Origin: an uncultured Bacteroidia bacterium
GTDB lineage: Bacteria; Bacteroidota; Bacteroidia; Bacteroidales; F082
Reading direction: 5' to 3'
Assembly (NCBI GenBank): GCA_913009755.1
Contig: CAJVWU010000007.1
Location: forward strand, 19,032 to 83,031
DNA: 64,000 nucleotides
Below the pieces are notes generated by a model, which saw only the letters and a list, made by a program, of their open reading frames with translations, made no database searches and had not been told where the DNA came from. Both the position numbers and the translations under genes were made by a program. Below, in pieces: positions 8,437 to 17,104 of the stretch (within the stretch, counting starts at the first letter, position 1; each line of letters begins with the position of its first letter).

Positions 8437-9688
8437 TATCTTTTTCTATTGCAAAAGAATCCGTTTCCAAAATCAGTTCGATGGTTATTCTGTTGGTTTT
8501 TTCATCAACATTTATTTTTCCATTATAGTTTGATACCAGCGTTTCCACAAGTTTTAGCCCGAAATTATAGTTCTTTTTATTCATAATGGTTTTAATCTTT
8601 TTTCCGTTATCTTCTACAGTAAGCAACACACCATTTGGCTTGTTTAGCTTTACCCGGACTGAGATTAATCCTTTGTTTTTCTTTATACCATATTTCACAG
8701 AATTTGTTACAAGTTCATTTAATATTAACCCTACCGAAACAGCATCTTCCAGCGAAAGGATAAATTGATCCGTATCTGTTTTAATGGTTAATCCCTGTTC
8801 ATCCCCGGCGAGGGTATCTTTGATAAAAGGGATCAGGTCATTCAGATAATCTGAAATATTGATTGCCGTTAAATAATCTTCCCTGTAAAGTTGCCTGTGA
8901 ATTAAGGCAATGGAATAAATCCGGTTTTTCGCATCGTTGACGGCTTTTTTTGCCTCTTTATTCTTGAGATGCCTGGCATTGAGGCTTAAAAGGCTGGAGA
9001 TCAATTGAAGGTTATTTTTTACACGGTGATTCATTTCGCCAAGCAAAAGGGATGCCCGTTCAGCATGTTTTCTTGAACTCTCGGCCGTTTCTTTTAGTAA
9101 TTTATTTTGTGATAAGATCATTTTCCGGTTGCGTTCATATTGCCTCCGGAACAAGCTGATTGAAAAGATGCTTAAGGCAAAAGCTGCAGCGCCCTCAATA
9201 ATTTCAATCAACAGCTTTACGGGCTGTACCGGTTCAATCAAATGAATGTTAAAATAACTTGTTTTTTCAATAACAAAAATAAATAAAAGCAACAGAAAAT
9301 ATATTAACAAATACTTCCTTCTTTCAATTACAAACGCGGCAATAATAAAGAGCGGGAAAAGATAATATTGAGCACTTGCATTGATTATTAACTGTACGAT
9401 ACCCAGATGGATGGCCAGTGAAGTAAAAAATAAAATTCTGGCAGGAATATATTTTTTCCGGTAGTTCAACAATAAAACCATCAGCAAACATACAGCCGTG
9501 ATATAATTGAGAACAAGCAAAGGGAGGAATTTCAAAACAAGTCCCCAAAAACCATTTAAAATAAAAAAAAATATTAGTACAACTGACAGGCCATTCAATA
9601 TCCTTACCTTTTGATTGAAGTCAAAATCGGGATTCTCTTCAATCCCTATACTTAACACTTTTTTATAAATGTTTCTTACTTTTGACAT
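8423..9688 (-). CDS. Membrane sensor histidine kinase, HisKA_2 family
   Basis: 421 aa. N-terminal half (about 30-180) is a run of about six hydrophobic helices with no sizable extracytoplasmic domain, suggesting sensing within or at the membrane. A short coiled-coil linker (180-212) leads to a HisKA_2 dimerisation domain with the phospho-accepting His221 in EMNHRVKNNLQ, and a HATPase domain (N box LILNELVTNSVKYG; G1 VEDNGKKIK; GLKLVETLV). Architecture fits kinases that phosphorylate LuxR-type regulators. First gene of a kinase-regulator operon. Confidence 0.92.
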   Translation of the reverse strand: MSKVRNIYKKVLSIGIEENPDFDFNQKVRILNGLSVVLIFFFILNGFWGLVLKFLPLLVLNYITAVCLLMVLLLNYRKKYIPARILFFTSLAIHLGIVQLIINASAQYYLFPLFIIAAFVIERRKYLLIYFLLLLFIFVIEKTSYFNIHLIEPVQPVKLLIEIIEGAAAFALSIFSISLFRRQYERNRKMILSQNKLLKETAESSRKHAERASLLLGEMNHRVKNNLQLISSLLSLNARHLKNKEAKKAVNDAKNRIYSIALIHRQLYREDYLTAINISDYLNDLIPFIKDTLAGDEQGLTIKTDTDQFILSLEDAVSVGLILNELVTNSVKYGIKKNKGLISVRVKLNKPNGVLLTVEDNGKKIKTIMNKKNYNFGLKLVETLVSNYNGKINVDEKTNRITIELILETDSFAIEKDNGNE

Positions 9689-9907
9689 GATTTAAACAAC
9701 CTGTTATGTTTTAAAACAGTATTATAAAAAAAACTTTGCTGTTTCGGTTCTTATAGGTGCTATAAAGATATTAAATTTATGCAACATGTTAATTATGAAA
9801 TAAAAATAGTTTTGTTTCGGTATTTTACCGTCTTACTTTCATGGGTTGTTAAATGTAGTTCATCATTGAGAATAAACTTTTTATATCATACTCTAATTTG
9901 TAATACA

Positions 9908-10453
9908 ATGAAAAAAACACGATGGGGCATCTTTTTCATCCTCTGTATAATCCCTGCGGCATTTTATGCCCAGACGTCCGGTTTTTATGATTTCACGGTA
10001 AAGGATATTGATGGAAACAAATTTTCCTTCGAACAATTAAAAGGTAAAAAAGTAATGATCGTGAACGTTGCCTCCAAATGCGGTTACACACCCCAGTACG
10101 AACAATTGGAAGCTGTATATAAAAAATACAAGAAAAATGGCTTTGTCATTATCGGTTTTCCCGCCAACAATTTTATGCACCAGGAACCGGGTACCAATGA
10201 GGAGATCAAAGATTTCTGTACCTTAAATTACGGGGTAACTTTCCCGATGATGAGTAAGATTTCGGTGAAAGGAAAAGATATGGCACCCATTTATCACTGG
10301 CTGACCGAAAAAGAACTGAACGGCGTGGAAGACTCAAAAGTGAAATGGAATTTTCAGAAGTACCTGATCAGCCGCAAAGGTAAACTGGAAAAAGTGATCC
10401 CGCCTAAAGTGAAACCCGACGACCCGGAGATCATCCGGTGGATAGAAAATTAA
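9908..10453 (+). CDS. Exported glutathione-peroxidase-like thiol peroxidase
   Basis: 181 aa from the ATG at 9908, chosen because it begins a clean signal peptide (MKKTRWGIFFILCIIPAAFYAQ); the frame is open further upstream but that sequence is not protein-like. The mature protein carries the family landmarks: NVASKCGYTPQY with peroxidatic Cys, GFPANNFMHQEPG, and WNFQKYLISRKGK. Bacterial Cys-type enzymes usually use thioredoxin-like reductants rather than glutathione. Export predicts a role in detoxifying hydroperoxides in the periplasm, which would suit a cell with abundant exposed hemes; that link is inference. Confidence 0.9.
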   Translation: MKKTRWGIFFILCIIPAAFYAQTSGFYDFTVKDIDGNKFSFEQLKGKKVMIVNVASKCGYTPQYEQLEAVYKKYKKNGFVIIGFPANNFMHQEPGTNEEIKDFCTLNYGVTFPMMSKISVKGKDMAPIYHWLTEKELNGVEDSKVKWNFQKYLISRKGKLEKVIPPKVKPDDPEIIRWIEN

Positions 10454-10491
10454 CCGTTGTTTTATTTTTACAAAATGAAAATCCTACCCTG

Positions 10492-10827
10492 ATGATCAGA
10501 AAATACATCTTGCCACTTATCCTGTCCATGGTCATTTTTTCGCTGCTGGATTTTTATCCCACCGATTGCACAACGGAAAGCAGCACTTGTCTGACCTCAA
10601 ATATTTCAAAAATAAAGGATTGTACATGGAACGGCATTGAGTTGAAAGGGAAAGTTCAGTTTGTCGAATCTTTTCCCGACATCAAGGTGCAGTTTGTTGA
10701 CGCCTTTCCCGACCTGAAAGTCAAATTCGCGGATGCCTTCCCCGATGACTGTGGTGAGTGGCAGGTGGTTGAATCCTTTCCCGATTTCAAGGTCCAGGTG
10801 GTGGAGTCTTTTCCGGGGATGCCGTGA
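10492..10827 (+). CDS. Small exported VESFPD-repeat protein (possible knotted beta protein)
   Basis: 111 aa from ATG 10492 (an in-frame ATG at 10438 overlaps the peroxidase gene). N-terminal hydrophobic segment MIRKYILPLILSMVIFSLLDF, then a Cys-containing linker (DCTTESSTC, IKDCTWNGIELKGK), then at least five 12-residue units of the form KVQFV(E/D)(S/A)FPD, interrupted once by DCGEWQ. It resembles a small repeat family that I recall being annotated as a 7_1 'septoil knot' domain; that recall is unverified. Immediately follows the peroxidase and may share its transcript. Biological role unknown. Confidence 0.7.
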   Translation: MIRKYILPLILSMVIFSLLDFYPTDCTTESSTCLTSNISKIKDCTWNGIELKGKVQFVESFPDIKVQFVDAFPDLKVKFADAFPDDCGEWQVVESFPDFKVQVVESFPGMP

Positions 10828-10882
10828 AAAAGGGGGATAAAATAATTATGCTCGTTATTTTCTTTCATCAAAAGATAAATTG

Positions 10883-10890
10883 TATCTTTG
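10883..10890 (+). promoter_or_regulatory. -7 element for the OB-fold protein gene
   Basis: TATCTTTG matches the Bacteroidota TAnnTTTG -7 element, 34 bp before the ATG at 10924. The -33 region is not convincing. Confidence 0.4.
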
Positions 10891-10923
10891 AATAAAAAAA
10901 AAAATCATCTGAAAAGTTAAAAA

Positions 10924-11616
10924 ATGAAAATTATATTTACAATTATCGCCACATTATTGTTCATATTACCCGGCTTTGGTCAGGATAATGCACAATTCAT
11001 AAAAAATCATCCGGGTATCCATAAAGTGGTTGTCACCGATGTTTTGCAAACCACTTCATATACTTATTTGCTGGGAAAGGAAAATGATAAATCCCAATGG
11101 ATCGTTGTTCCTAAAATTGAGGCAAAACCAGGTGAGGTCTATTATTATCAGGGAGGTAATGAAATGACGGATTTTAAAAGCACCCAATTGAACAGAACCT
11201 TCAAATCGGTACTTTTTCTGGGCGGAGTTGTGAAAGAAAAATCTTTGGCTAAAGAAAAAACTGATTCATTAGCCTCAAAGGTAAAGTCTAATAAAAAAAT
11301 TGAAGTAACCATAAATCCGGCAGAGGGTGGAATCACTATTGCGGAGTTGTTTTCCAATAAATCAAAGTATGCAGGCAAAATAGTTAAGATTAAAGGAAAA
11401 GTGACACAGTTCAGCTCTTCTATCATGGGCAAAAACTGGATACACCTTCAGGACGGGACGGAATATAAGGGAATTTATGATCTGGTAGCCACGACAAACA
11501 TGGATGTTAAAGTCGGGGAAATAGTGGTGCTGGAAGGAAAAATTGCCTTAGACAAAGACTTTGGATTTGGCTATTTTTACAAAGTAATTATGGAAGACAG
11601 TAAAGTAATCCAATAA
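10924..11616 (+). CDS. Exported OB-fold-like protein
   Basis: 230 aa. Signal peptide MKIIFTIIATLLFILPGFGQ. Two similar beta-rich halves: residues about 30-105 (VVVTDVLQTTSYTYLLGK ... FKSVLFLGGV) and about 125-228 (GKIVKIKGKVTQF, WIHLQDGT, VGEIVVLEGKIA, GYFYKVIMEDSKV). The second half has the strand order of a periplasmic OB-fold of the nucleic-acid-binding-like type. Similar small exported OB-fold proteins occur near multiheme cytochromes in my recollection, but a role is not established. The gene converges on the leftward cytochrome locus. Confidence 0.75.
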   Translation: MKIIFTIIATLLFILPGFGQDNAQFIKNHPGIHKVVVTDVLQTTSYTYLLGKENDKSQWIVVPKIEAKPGEVYYYQGGNEMTDFKSTQLNRTFKSVLFLGGVVKEKSLAKEKTDSLASKVKSNKKIEVTINPAEGGITIAELFSNKSKYAGKIVKIKGKVTQFSSSIMGKNWIHLQDGTEYKGIYDLVATTNMDVKVGEIVVLEGKIALDKDFGFGYFYKVIMEDSKVIQ

Positions 11617-11739
11617 TATATTCCCGCACAGGTTCTTGTTTTTTTTCGATTATCGTTATTTCAAAACAGCTTGTTCTGAGGTGTGCAAACCGTTTTATAA
11701 ACCCGCGAATAATTTCGATATGAAAATATTGGAAACGTA

Positions 11740-12015
11740 TCATACATTGTATTTGCTGTAAAGCTCTTTGCGTGTAGGACAATCGCAATAAAACCTTTCG
11801 CTTATTTTATGTTGATAGGAACAGGATTCCGTATTTAAACAAAGAATAAAATGAATGTCGCAATCAAAACAGGATAATACTTTGCACAGGTCTTTTCTTT
11901 CTGCTGAAAGGCATGAAAACCCTTTTTTGCAGTCAATTGTTTCCTGTTTAATGTCTTGGCTTATGAACAACATCCTATGGTAAGTTGTCTCCCGTCTATG
12001 ATCAGTTATTTCCAT
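11740..12015 (-). CDS. Small Cys-rich protein
   Basis: 91 aa with ten Cys residues (DCKKGFSC, DLCKVLSCFDCDIHFILC, ESC, YCDCPTRKELY). The spacing and the terminal CxCPxR motif resemble small metal-binding or disulfide-rich proteins, but no family is certain. It starts 11 bp after the stop of the pentaheme cytochrome gene, so it is probably co-transcribed with it. No signal peptide is visible, which suggests a cytoplasmic role, for example metal binding or redox sensing. It could be a chance frame; the Cys spacing argues against that. Confidence 0.5.
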   Translation of the reverse strand: MEITDHRRETTYHRMLFISQDIKQETIDCKKGFSCLSAERKDLCKVLSCFDCDIHFILCLNTESCSYQHKISERFYCDCPTRKELYSKYNV

Positions 12016-12026
12016 GCCCCGGTTTT

Positions 12027-12686
12027 TTATTTATCATGACAGGTTAAACACAGTGCACTGCCGGTATTGGATATCCTTAGAGAAAGGTCAGTGGTAACTC
12101 TGGTTGCCATATTGTGGCAACCGATACACCCCTGGGTATTTCTGCTGATATGCGGATCGTGGCAGGATGTACATTGCAGATACCCACTCTGAAGGAGATC
12201 TTCTGCAATGGTTCCGCCTAAACCTGAGGGTGTACTGGCCGGATCATGCAACCCGCCGTCAACCGTAGCGAGTGCTGTATTGTATTCAAACGATATGGGA
12301 TGGTCATCCCTTAAATCTGTTGTTACATTACCCCAGGTAACATATTGCGTGCCACCTGTATAACTACCATGGTTTTCGATGGCAACGGTGCCGTCATGGC
12401 ACGAAAGACAAAGCTTTGAAAAGCCGGTTGGCTGGCCGGGGTTACTGTTCAGGGTCGGACTTGAATAAACCTGATAAGACGCAGTGGTAACTTCATGGTT
12501 CCACAACGGGGAATCGGGTACCAGCATATTGGCATTGTGAGGGGTGTGACATGGACTACAGGCTTCTCCCCCACTCCATGAAGTTCCCGTAAAATCATGG
12601 TGGCTATTCAATAAACCCTGACTATATAAAAAAACAGAAAAGAAAATTAGCAGTGAGCTGAAAAAAAATCGTTTTAATACCTTCAT
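12027..12686 (-). CDS. Small exported pentaheme cytochrome c (tetraheme module plus one)
   Basis: 219 aa. Signal peptide ending near LYSQG, then NSHHDFTG and five CXXCH sites: CSPCH, CLSCH, CTSCH, CIGCH, CLTCH. Apart from the inserted CIGCH it follows the same template as the 13460 and 19481 proteins: HDF-T/S at the mature N-terminus, CxxCHTPHN, PLWNHE, YSSPTLNS, KLCLSCHDGTVA, DDHPISF, GLGGTI, QCTSCHDPH, ALCLTCHDK. The invariant template suggests a conserved fold, perhaps related to polymerising OmcE-type tetraheme cytochromes (inference). A sigma-54-like promoter lies 72-87 bp upstream; a Cys-rich small ORF follows. Confidence 0.93.
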   Translation of the reverse strand: MKVLKRFFFSSLLIFFSVFLYSQGLLNSHHDFTGTSWSGGEACSPCHTPHNANMLVPDSPLWNHEVTTASYQVYSSPTLNSNPGQPTGFSKLCLSCHDGTVAIENHGSYTGGTQYVTWGNVTTDLRDDHPISFEYNTALATVDGGLHDPASTPSGLGGTIAEDLLQSGYLQCTSCHDPHISRNTQGCIGCHNMATRVTTDLSLRISNTGSALCLTCHDK

Positions 12687-12757
12687 AAAGCTTTATTATT
12701 AAGATTAATAAAATGTTGTTGGTTAATTATCAATCATTTTTTATCAAATAATTATAA

Positions 12758-12773
12758 AGCAAAAATCACGCCC
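12758..12773 (-). promoter_or_regulatory. Candidate sigma-54 (-24/-12) promoter
   Basis: Minus strand reads GGGCGT-N5-TTGCT: the invariant GG and GC dinucleotides are exactly 10 bp apart and the -12 block is a full match to TTGC(A/T). Transcription would start about 60 nt before the pentaheme cytochrome ATG. An NtrC-type activator is encoded in the same locus. Confidence 0.45.
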
Positions 12774-12806
12774 ATAATGCGACTTCCCGATAAAACAGAG
12801 GGGGGT

Positions 12807-13460
12807 TTATATATTATGACAGGTTAAACACAGCGCACTGCCTTCATTTGATTTCCTTAGCGAAAAAAAAGTACGCCCCGCATGTCCTTTACTATCATTA
12901 AGATTATCCCTTTCAAAACTGTCCTGACGTGAGATATTATGAACGTCATGACATGATGTACATTCCATTCTGCCGTCTTCCAGTAAATCTTCTTCAATCG
13001 TACCCCCCAACCCCGATAAGGTAGTGCTTGGGTCATTTAACCCATGATCTGTCATGGCCAGGTTCGCATCATATACAAATGAGATCGGATGACTGTTTCT
13101 CAGAGAAATATGAAGACTGCTTTTTCCAGGGGGACCGACCATGTGGTTAGCATTGGCCACTGTCTCATCGTGGCATGCAAGACACTGCTTTGATTTGCCG
13201 GAAGGGAGACTTGGATAGCTATTTAGCGTGGTGCTGGAATAGACCTGATAAATTGAAACCGTATCGCGTTTGCTCCAAATAGGTGAAGAAGGTATCTTGG
13301 TACTGCCTGACCGGGTTATATGGCAAGGTGTACATGGACTGTTGCCACCCCAGGAACTCCTCTTGAAATCATGATGGCTGAGTGGTGATTCCTGTCCCAT
13401 AACAATTGATAAATGGTTGATCAAAAAAACAACAGTGATATATGCCAGGAATTTAGACAT
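12807..13460 (-). CDS. Small exported tetraheme cytochrome c
   Basis: 217 aa. Signal peptide (MSKFLAYITVVFLINHLSIVMGQ), mature start SPLSHHDFKRSSW, four CXXCH (CTPCH, CLACH, CTSCH, CLTCH). Follows the same template as the 12686 and 19481 cytochromes, including SHPISF, GLGGTIEEDLL and the C-terminal ALCLTCH ending the protein. It carries an unusual basic, Ser/Asn-rich insertion before the last heme (SRQDSFERDNLNDSKGHAGR) and substitutes CHITR for CHTPHN at heme 1. One of three stand-alone copies of the module. No clear promoter was found in the 359 bp upstream. Confidence 0.92.
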   Translation of the reverse strand: MSKFLAYITVVFLINHLSIVMGQESPLSHHDFKRSSWGGNSPCTPCHITRSGSTKIPSSPIWSKRDTVSIYQVYSSTTLNSYPSLPSGKSKQCLACHDETVANANHMVGPPGKSSLHISLRNSHPISFVYDANLAMTDHGLNDPSTTLSGLGGTIEEDLLEDGRMECTSCHDVHNISRQDSFERDNLNDSKGHAGRTFFSLRKSNEGSALCLTCHNI

Positions 13461-13819
13461 CTGTTTTATATTTCATTTAGCGTTCATTGTTAATACGAAT
13501 CTGTTTTTGTTTTGTTTCAATCTGTCTGTGATCTCTTTCCTTCAGGGCGGAAACAGTATCTTTATTATACCATGACCGATAAGTACTATGGGGATACAGA
13601 AAAGATTACCCTTCGAAAAGACCAATGCTCAAACAGAAAGGTTGATAACATGAATACGGGAAGAAAGGAAGTTAGGTTATGGCCCGCAGCATTATTGAAA
13701 TAAAAAAAATGATGTCATCAACTGCTGATTTACAATAATAAAAACAAAAGGACCTTTTCCTGGCAGTTGAAAATTGACCGGAAACGGGCTAAAAACACTT
13801 AAATGGTATTGAGAGTGAG
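13461..13819. other. Gap between cytochrome gene and conduit operon
   Basis: 359 bp. Should contain the promoter of the 13460 cytochrome and the 3' end of the conduit operon. No convincing terminator, sigma-54 site or -7 element is seen; a 63-codon rightward frame here has no protein-like features. Confidence 0.5.
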
Positions 13820-15118
13820 TTAATTTCTTTTGTACTCTCTTCTGGCATGACAACCGGTCAAACACGAGCCCCCGTTTTGGGTAACCTGATATTTTATCGG
13901 CATTTTCCAACTTCCAAATGTTACACTACCGGCTATCAGGTGTTCATATTGTGATCCGTGCATGGCATGGCAATCCTTGCAACTTCTACCTTTATTGCCG
14001 TGAATATGGACATAATGCAGGTTTTGATCACCATTCCTGAAATTGGTAGCGGATTTTGTCACTTTTGTTTCGAGCAAACCTGTGTCGTGACAGGTAAAAC
14101 ATAAGGCGAAACTGTCGGGTTGTGCAGGGGTATAAACACCGGTCGGAAAAGCCTCCTGCAACAGGAAAGGGATAACAGAGGCATGCGGGGTATGGCAACC
14201 GGAACAACCGGCAAGCTCAATGGCACCATGAACGACTTTACTCTTATTCAATATCTGCCTGATATTGCGTATTGTTTTCGTTTCCGTTTTTATCGTTTTG
14301 TTATGGCAGCTCAGGCATAACGCTTTATTCTCTTTCACAAGGAAATATTCCTGTGATGATGCATGAGGGGAATGGCAATTCAAACAGGCTTTTTTAATTT
14401 TAACCGCCCCGTGTACAACAGGCAGGCTGTCAACAGATTCTTTCACATCATCATGACAGTCGAAGCAAAGGGCAGGAACTGTTTGATCTAGCAAATGCTT
14501 TTCTTTTGAACTATGAACCTGATGGCAATTCCTGCAATCATCCTCAAAAGGCGGGTGAAGATGCGAATCAGTCATTTCCTTACTGATTCTTTCATGGCAT
14601 TTGAAACACAAACCAGGCAATCCGGTATTGAGAAATGAACGGTAATTGGATTTATGAGGGTTATGGCAATCCTGGCAATTCCCCGCACTCACCGGTTGAT
14701 GAACGATATTATTTTCTGCTATTTCCTGATCATGACATTCAAAGCACAGGACGGCCACCGGATTGGCTAACAACAAGAAAGGGTTTGGGCTACTGTGGGG
14801 GGAATGACACGTCAGGCATTCGCCATCTTCAACAGGCGGATGGGTATATTTGCCCTGGAATTCATCATGGCACATATAGCATAATCCCGGTACTTTATCA
14901 GCCAGGGTAAACCCTTTCAGGTTTTCATCGGGGTGTTTATTGCCCGTAGGTTCATGACAATCATCACATGCTTCGTCCGCCGGCGGATGGATGACCTGGT
15001 TTGCCATTAAATCTTTATGGCAGTCAAGGCATGTTTGTTCTCCGGCGACATTTTGTCCCAGAATACCCTGACCGGGCAACAAACCCCACAATAGTATTGT
15101 AAACAAGTATTTCCACAT
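13820..15118 (-). CDS. 15-heme periplasmic cytochrome c, paired-CXXCH type
   Basis: 432 aa. Signal peptide MWKYLFTILLWGLLPGQGILGQ. Fourteen CXXCH sites in paired repeats of about 28-45 residues (CLDCH, CDDCH, CYMCH, CLTCH, CFECH, CQDCH, CFKCH, CRNCH, CFDCH, CLNCH, CLSCH, CSGCH, CFTCH, CKDCH) and a last site with three spacers, C419LTGC423H. The alternation of GLCxxCHE and ECxxCHSPH units is the doubled-CXXCH pattern of DmsE/MtrA-like conduits. Last gene of a tight operon: starts 3 bp after the beta-barrel gene. Likely the long heme wire that inserts in or docks to the barrel. Confidence 0.93.
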   Translation of the reverse strand: MWKYLFTILLWGLLPGQGILGQNVAGEQTCLDCHKDLMANQVIHPPADEACDDCHEPTGNKHPDENLKGFTLADKVPGLCYMCHDEFQGKYTHPPVEDGECLTCHSPHSSPNPFLLLANPVAVLCFECHDQEIAENNIVHQPVSAGNCQDCHNPHKSNYRSFLNTGLPGLCFKCHERISKEMTDSHLHPPFEDDCRNCHQVHSSKEKHLLDQTVPALCFDCHDDVKESVDSLPVVHGAVKIKKACLNCHSPHASSQEYFLVKENKALCLSCHNKTIKTETKTIRNIRQILNKSKVVHGAIELAGCSGCHTPHASVIPFLLQEAFPTGVYTPAQPDSFALCFTCHDTGLLETKVTKSATNFRNGDQNLHYVHIHGNKGRSCKDCHAMHGSQYEHLIAGSVTFGSWKMPIKYQVTQNGGSCLTGCHARREYKRN

Positions 15119-15121
15119 ATA

Positions 15122-17089
15122 TTAAAAAGATTTAAATTTCCTTACTATGCTAACATAAGCACCATTGAAGTTGATGGTCTCCCTGTTTAAATAATTGCGC
15201 CGGTAAACTTCGGCACCAACTGTAATATAAATTTTCCTCACAATTATGGTTAGTTCCGTCCTTGCAGTAAGATAATCAAGGTCAATCTGATATCCATTCT
15301 GTTGCCTGTAGGCAACCTCTACATTGAGTTTGATTCGCGGAGTAAAACTGTATGCCATCCTCCCCGAAATATCCGCATACAACTCATCAACCCTGAAACC
15401 GATGGTAATGTAATACCTGATATTTCCCATTGCCGAGAATAAAAATTTATTTTTATAGCGCCACTGAAGATTGATAAAAGAACGGATAAGCCGGTATGGA
15501 ATAATGCTGCTTTTGTAATCATCATATTCAACACCAAACCTTGCAAGCCCGATATCGAACTTAACGCCATAAACATTTTGCAAAAAGAAATTCAGCGCAA
15601 CCGGCTCGGATTGTTCAACGTTGTTGTAATTCTGTTTGGCCCTCCGGTAATAAAGCTCGATAAACCGTTTGAAAAGCAGGACACTAACTGTGAATGCCTG
15701 ATTGTTCAGCGTAAATTTGTAAGACCCCGGCAATAAAGTTGTATAATCAACCAATACAGTAGCGCTATTTGGTATCATGCCTCCGGGTATCCGCTTGATT
15801 TCTATATAATTGTTTTGTTCAGATAACAAATAGTCGAGGTTCTTCACATAGATAATGGTACCGGTAATATCCTTCACGACAACAGTTCCGATTTCAACAA
15901 AGGGTTTATCAAGCAACGTAATCTTTTCGTCAGACAAAACATGCTCTTCGTCCTCCACTTTCAACGGAACAGGTTCGCTGTTTCTTTTAAAATCGCGGTA
16001 AATAAATGAATAAGATATGTTCAAACGGCCTTTGGGAATTTTTTTGGTGTAATTAATACTGAAGCCAACCCTGTTGTCATATTCCTGATAAATCGTATGT
16101 TTATTGCTGTTATACTCGACAAATATATTTGTTGTCAGGCTTTTAAACAATTGATGGCTCAAATCCAACTTTGCCCTGTACTGATCGAGCCGGTAAAAAA
16201 GATATTGACTATCGAAAAAATTGTAGTTCACCAACAACCTGAAATTATGGGGCAATTTCATATTCAGGTTGGTAAAGACCTGAAACCTGTTTAAATTGTT
16301 CCACCCTTTTTGATTAAAGTTCGAGACAATGGCATTCAGGTTGTAATCTTTCGCCTGGTCAAGGGGAATATTGCTGTTCAGTTCAATATAATTAACCTTG
16401 TTTCGCCGGGGAATGGTGTCAAAAGATTCTTTGCGGATATAGTCATCATACGAATAGCTCAGAAAATTTTTATCAGCCGAGAAGAATGATCTTGAAACCC
16501 TGGCTTTGATATTGCGTTGCCAGTAGGAATAGGTCCTCCCGGTTTCAATTTCATTTTGATCCCAGGTTCCTTCCTGATAGGTAATGGAAGAAGGAAGCAC
16601 TTTGTTTTTGTAAAATAGCCCGCCACCGAAAAACTTTCGGTTTGTTCGTGAATTGGTAAAATTTTCACGGTTTATAAAATTTTGATTGAGGTTAACAAAC
16701 GCATTGAATGTGAGCTTCTTTTCCTGAAAAAATGTGGTCCTGAAGTTTAACCTTTTTAAAGTCCTGACTTCAGAGCGATCGGGAATGGTCAGGAATTGTT
16801 CATTCATTTTTTCAGGATTGTATTCAATCTCAAGATCAAGATCAATCATACCGGGGCGTATCATAGAGCTTTTTGAGTTTAAAAGCAATCCGCCGGATAT
16901 CAGGGTACCATGGATATTTTCTTTGAAACCGGAACCCAGGATTTGTTGCTGATTTCTGTAATGCCCTTTTATACCAATAGCCCCTGACAAGGATTGCTGG
17001 TGCCAGAACTGATTCACGCTCGAACCGTTTTGTCCAAAACATTCAATTGAAATGACAAATAGCAGGTATATTAATCTTCTTTTTTTCAA
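15122..17089 (-). CDS. Outer-membrane beta-barrel of a porin-cytochrome conduit
   Basis: 655 aa. Signal peptide MKKRRLIYLLFVISIECFGQ, then a long succession of alternating-hydrophobicity strands rich in Tyr, Phe and Asn (for example FRLLVNYNFFDSQYLFYRLDQYRAKLDLSHQL), ending in ...SIVRKFKSF with the C-terminal Phe typical of Bam substrates. A central plug-like insertion lies near residues 375-470 (DKPFVEIGTVVVKDITGTIIYVK ... DYTTLLPGSYKF). No MtrB signature is recognisable, but size, topology and position between a 5-heme lipoprotein and a 15-heme protein fit the barrel of an electron conduit. Gaps to neighbours are 3 and 15 bp. Specific conduit type cannot be told by eye. Confidence 0.85.
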   Translation of the reverse strand: MKKRRLIYLLFVISIECFGQNGSSVNQFWHQQSLSGAIGIKGHYRNQQQILGSGFKENIHGTLISGGLLLNSKSSMIRPGMIDLDLEIEYNPEKMNEQFLTIPDRSEVRTLKRLNFRTTFFQEKKLTFNAFVNLNQNFINRENFTNSRTNRKFFGGGLFYKNKVLPSSITYQEGTWDQNEIETGRTYSYWQRNIKARVSRSFFSADKNFLSYSYDDYIRKESFDTIPRRNKVNYIELNSNIPLDQAKDYNLNAIVSNFNQKGWNNLNRFQVFTNLNMKLPHNFRLLVNYNFFDSQYLFYRLDQYRAKLDLSHQLFKSLTTNIFVEYNSNKHTIYQEYDNRVGFSINYTKKIPKGRLNISYSFIYRDFKRNSEPVPLKVEDEEHVLSDEKITLLDKPFVEIGTVVVKDITGTIIYVKNLDYLLSEQNNYIEIKRIPGGMIPNSATVLVDYTTLLPGSYKFTLNNQAFTVSVLLFKRFIELYYRRAKQNYNNVEQSEPVALNFFLQNVYGVKFDIGLARFGVEYDDYKSSIIPYRLIRSFINLQWRYKNKFLFSAMGNIRYYITIGFRVDELYADISGRMAYSFTPRIKLNVEVAYRQQNGYQIDLDYLTARTELTIIVRKIYITVGAEVYRRNYLNRETINFNGAYVSIVRKFKSF

Positions 17090-17104
17090 AAAACATTGAT
17101 CTTG

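Noticed and set aside
13512..13703. 63-codon rightward frame between two cytochrome genes
   Set aside because: No family features, no promoter, and low-complexity composition; likely chance.
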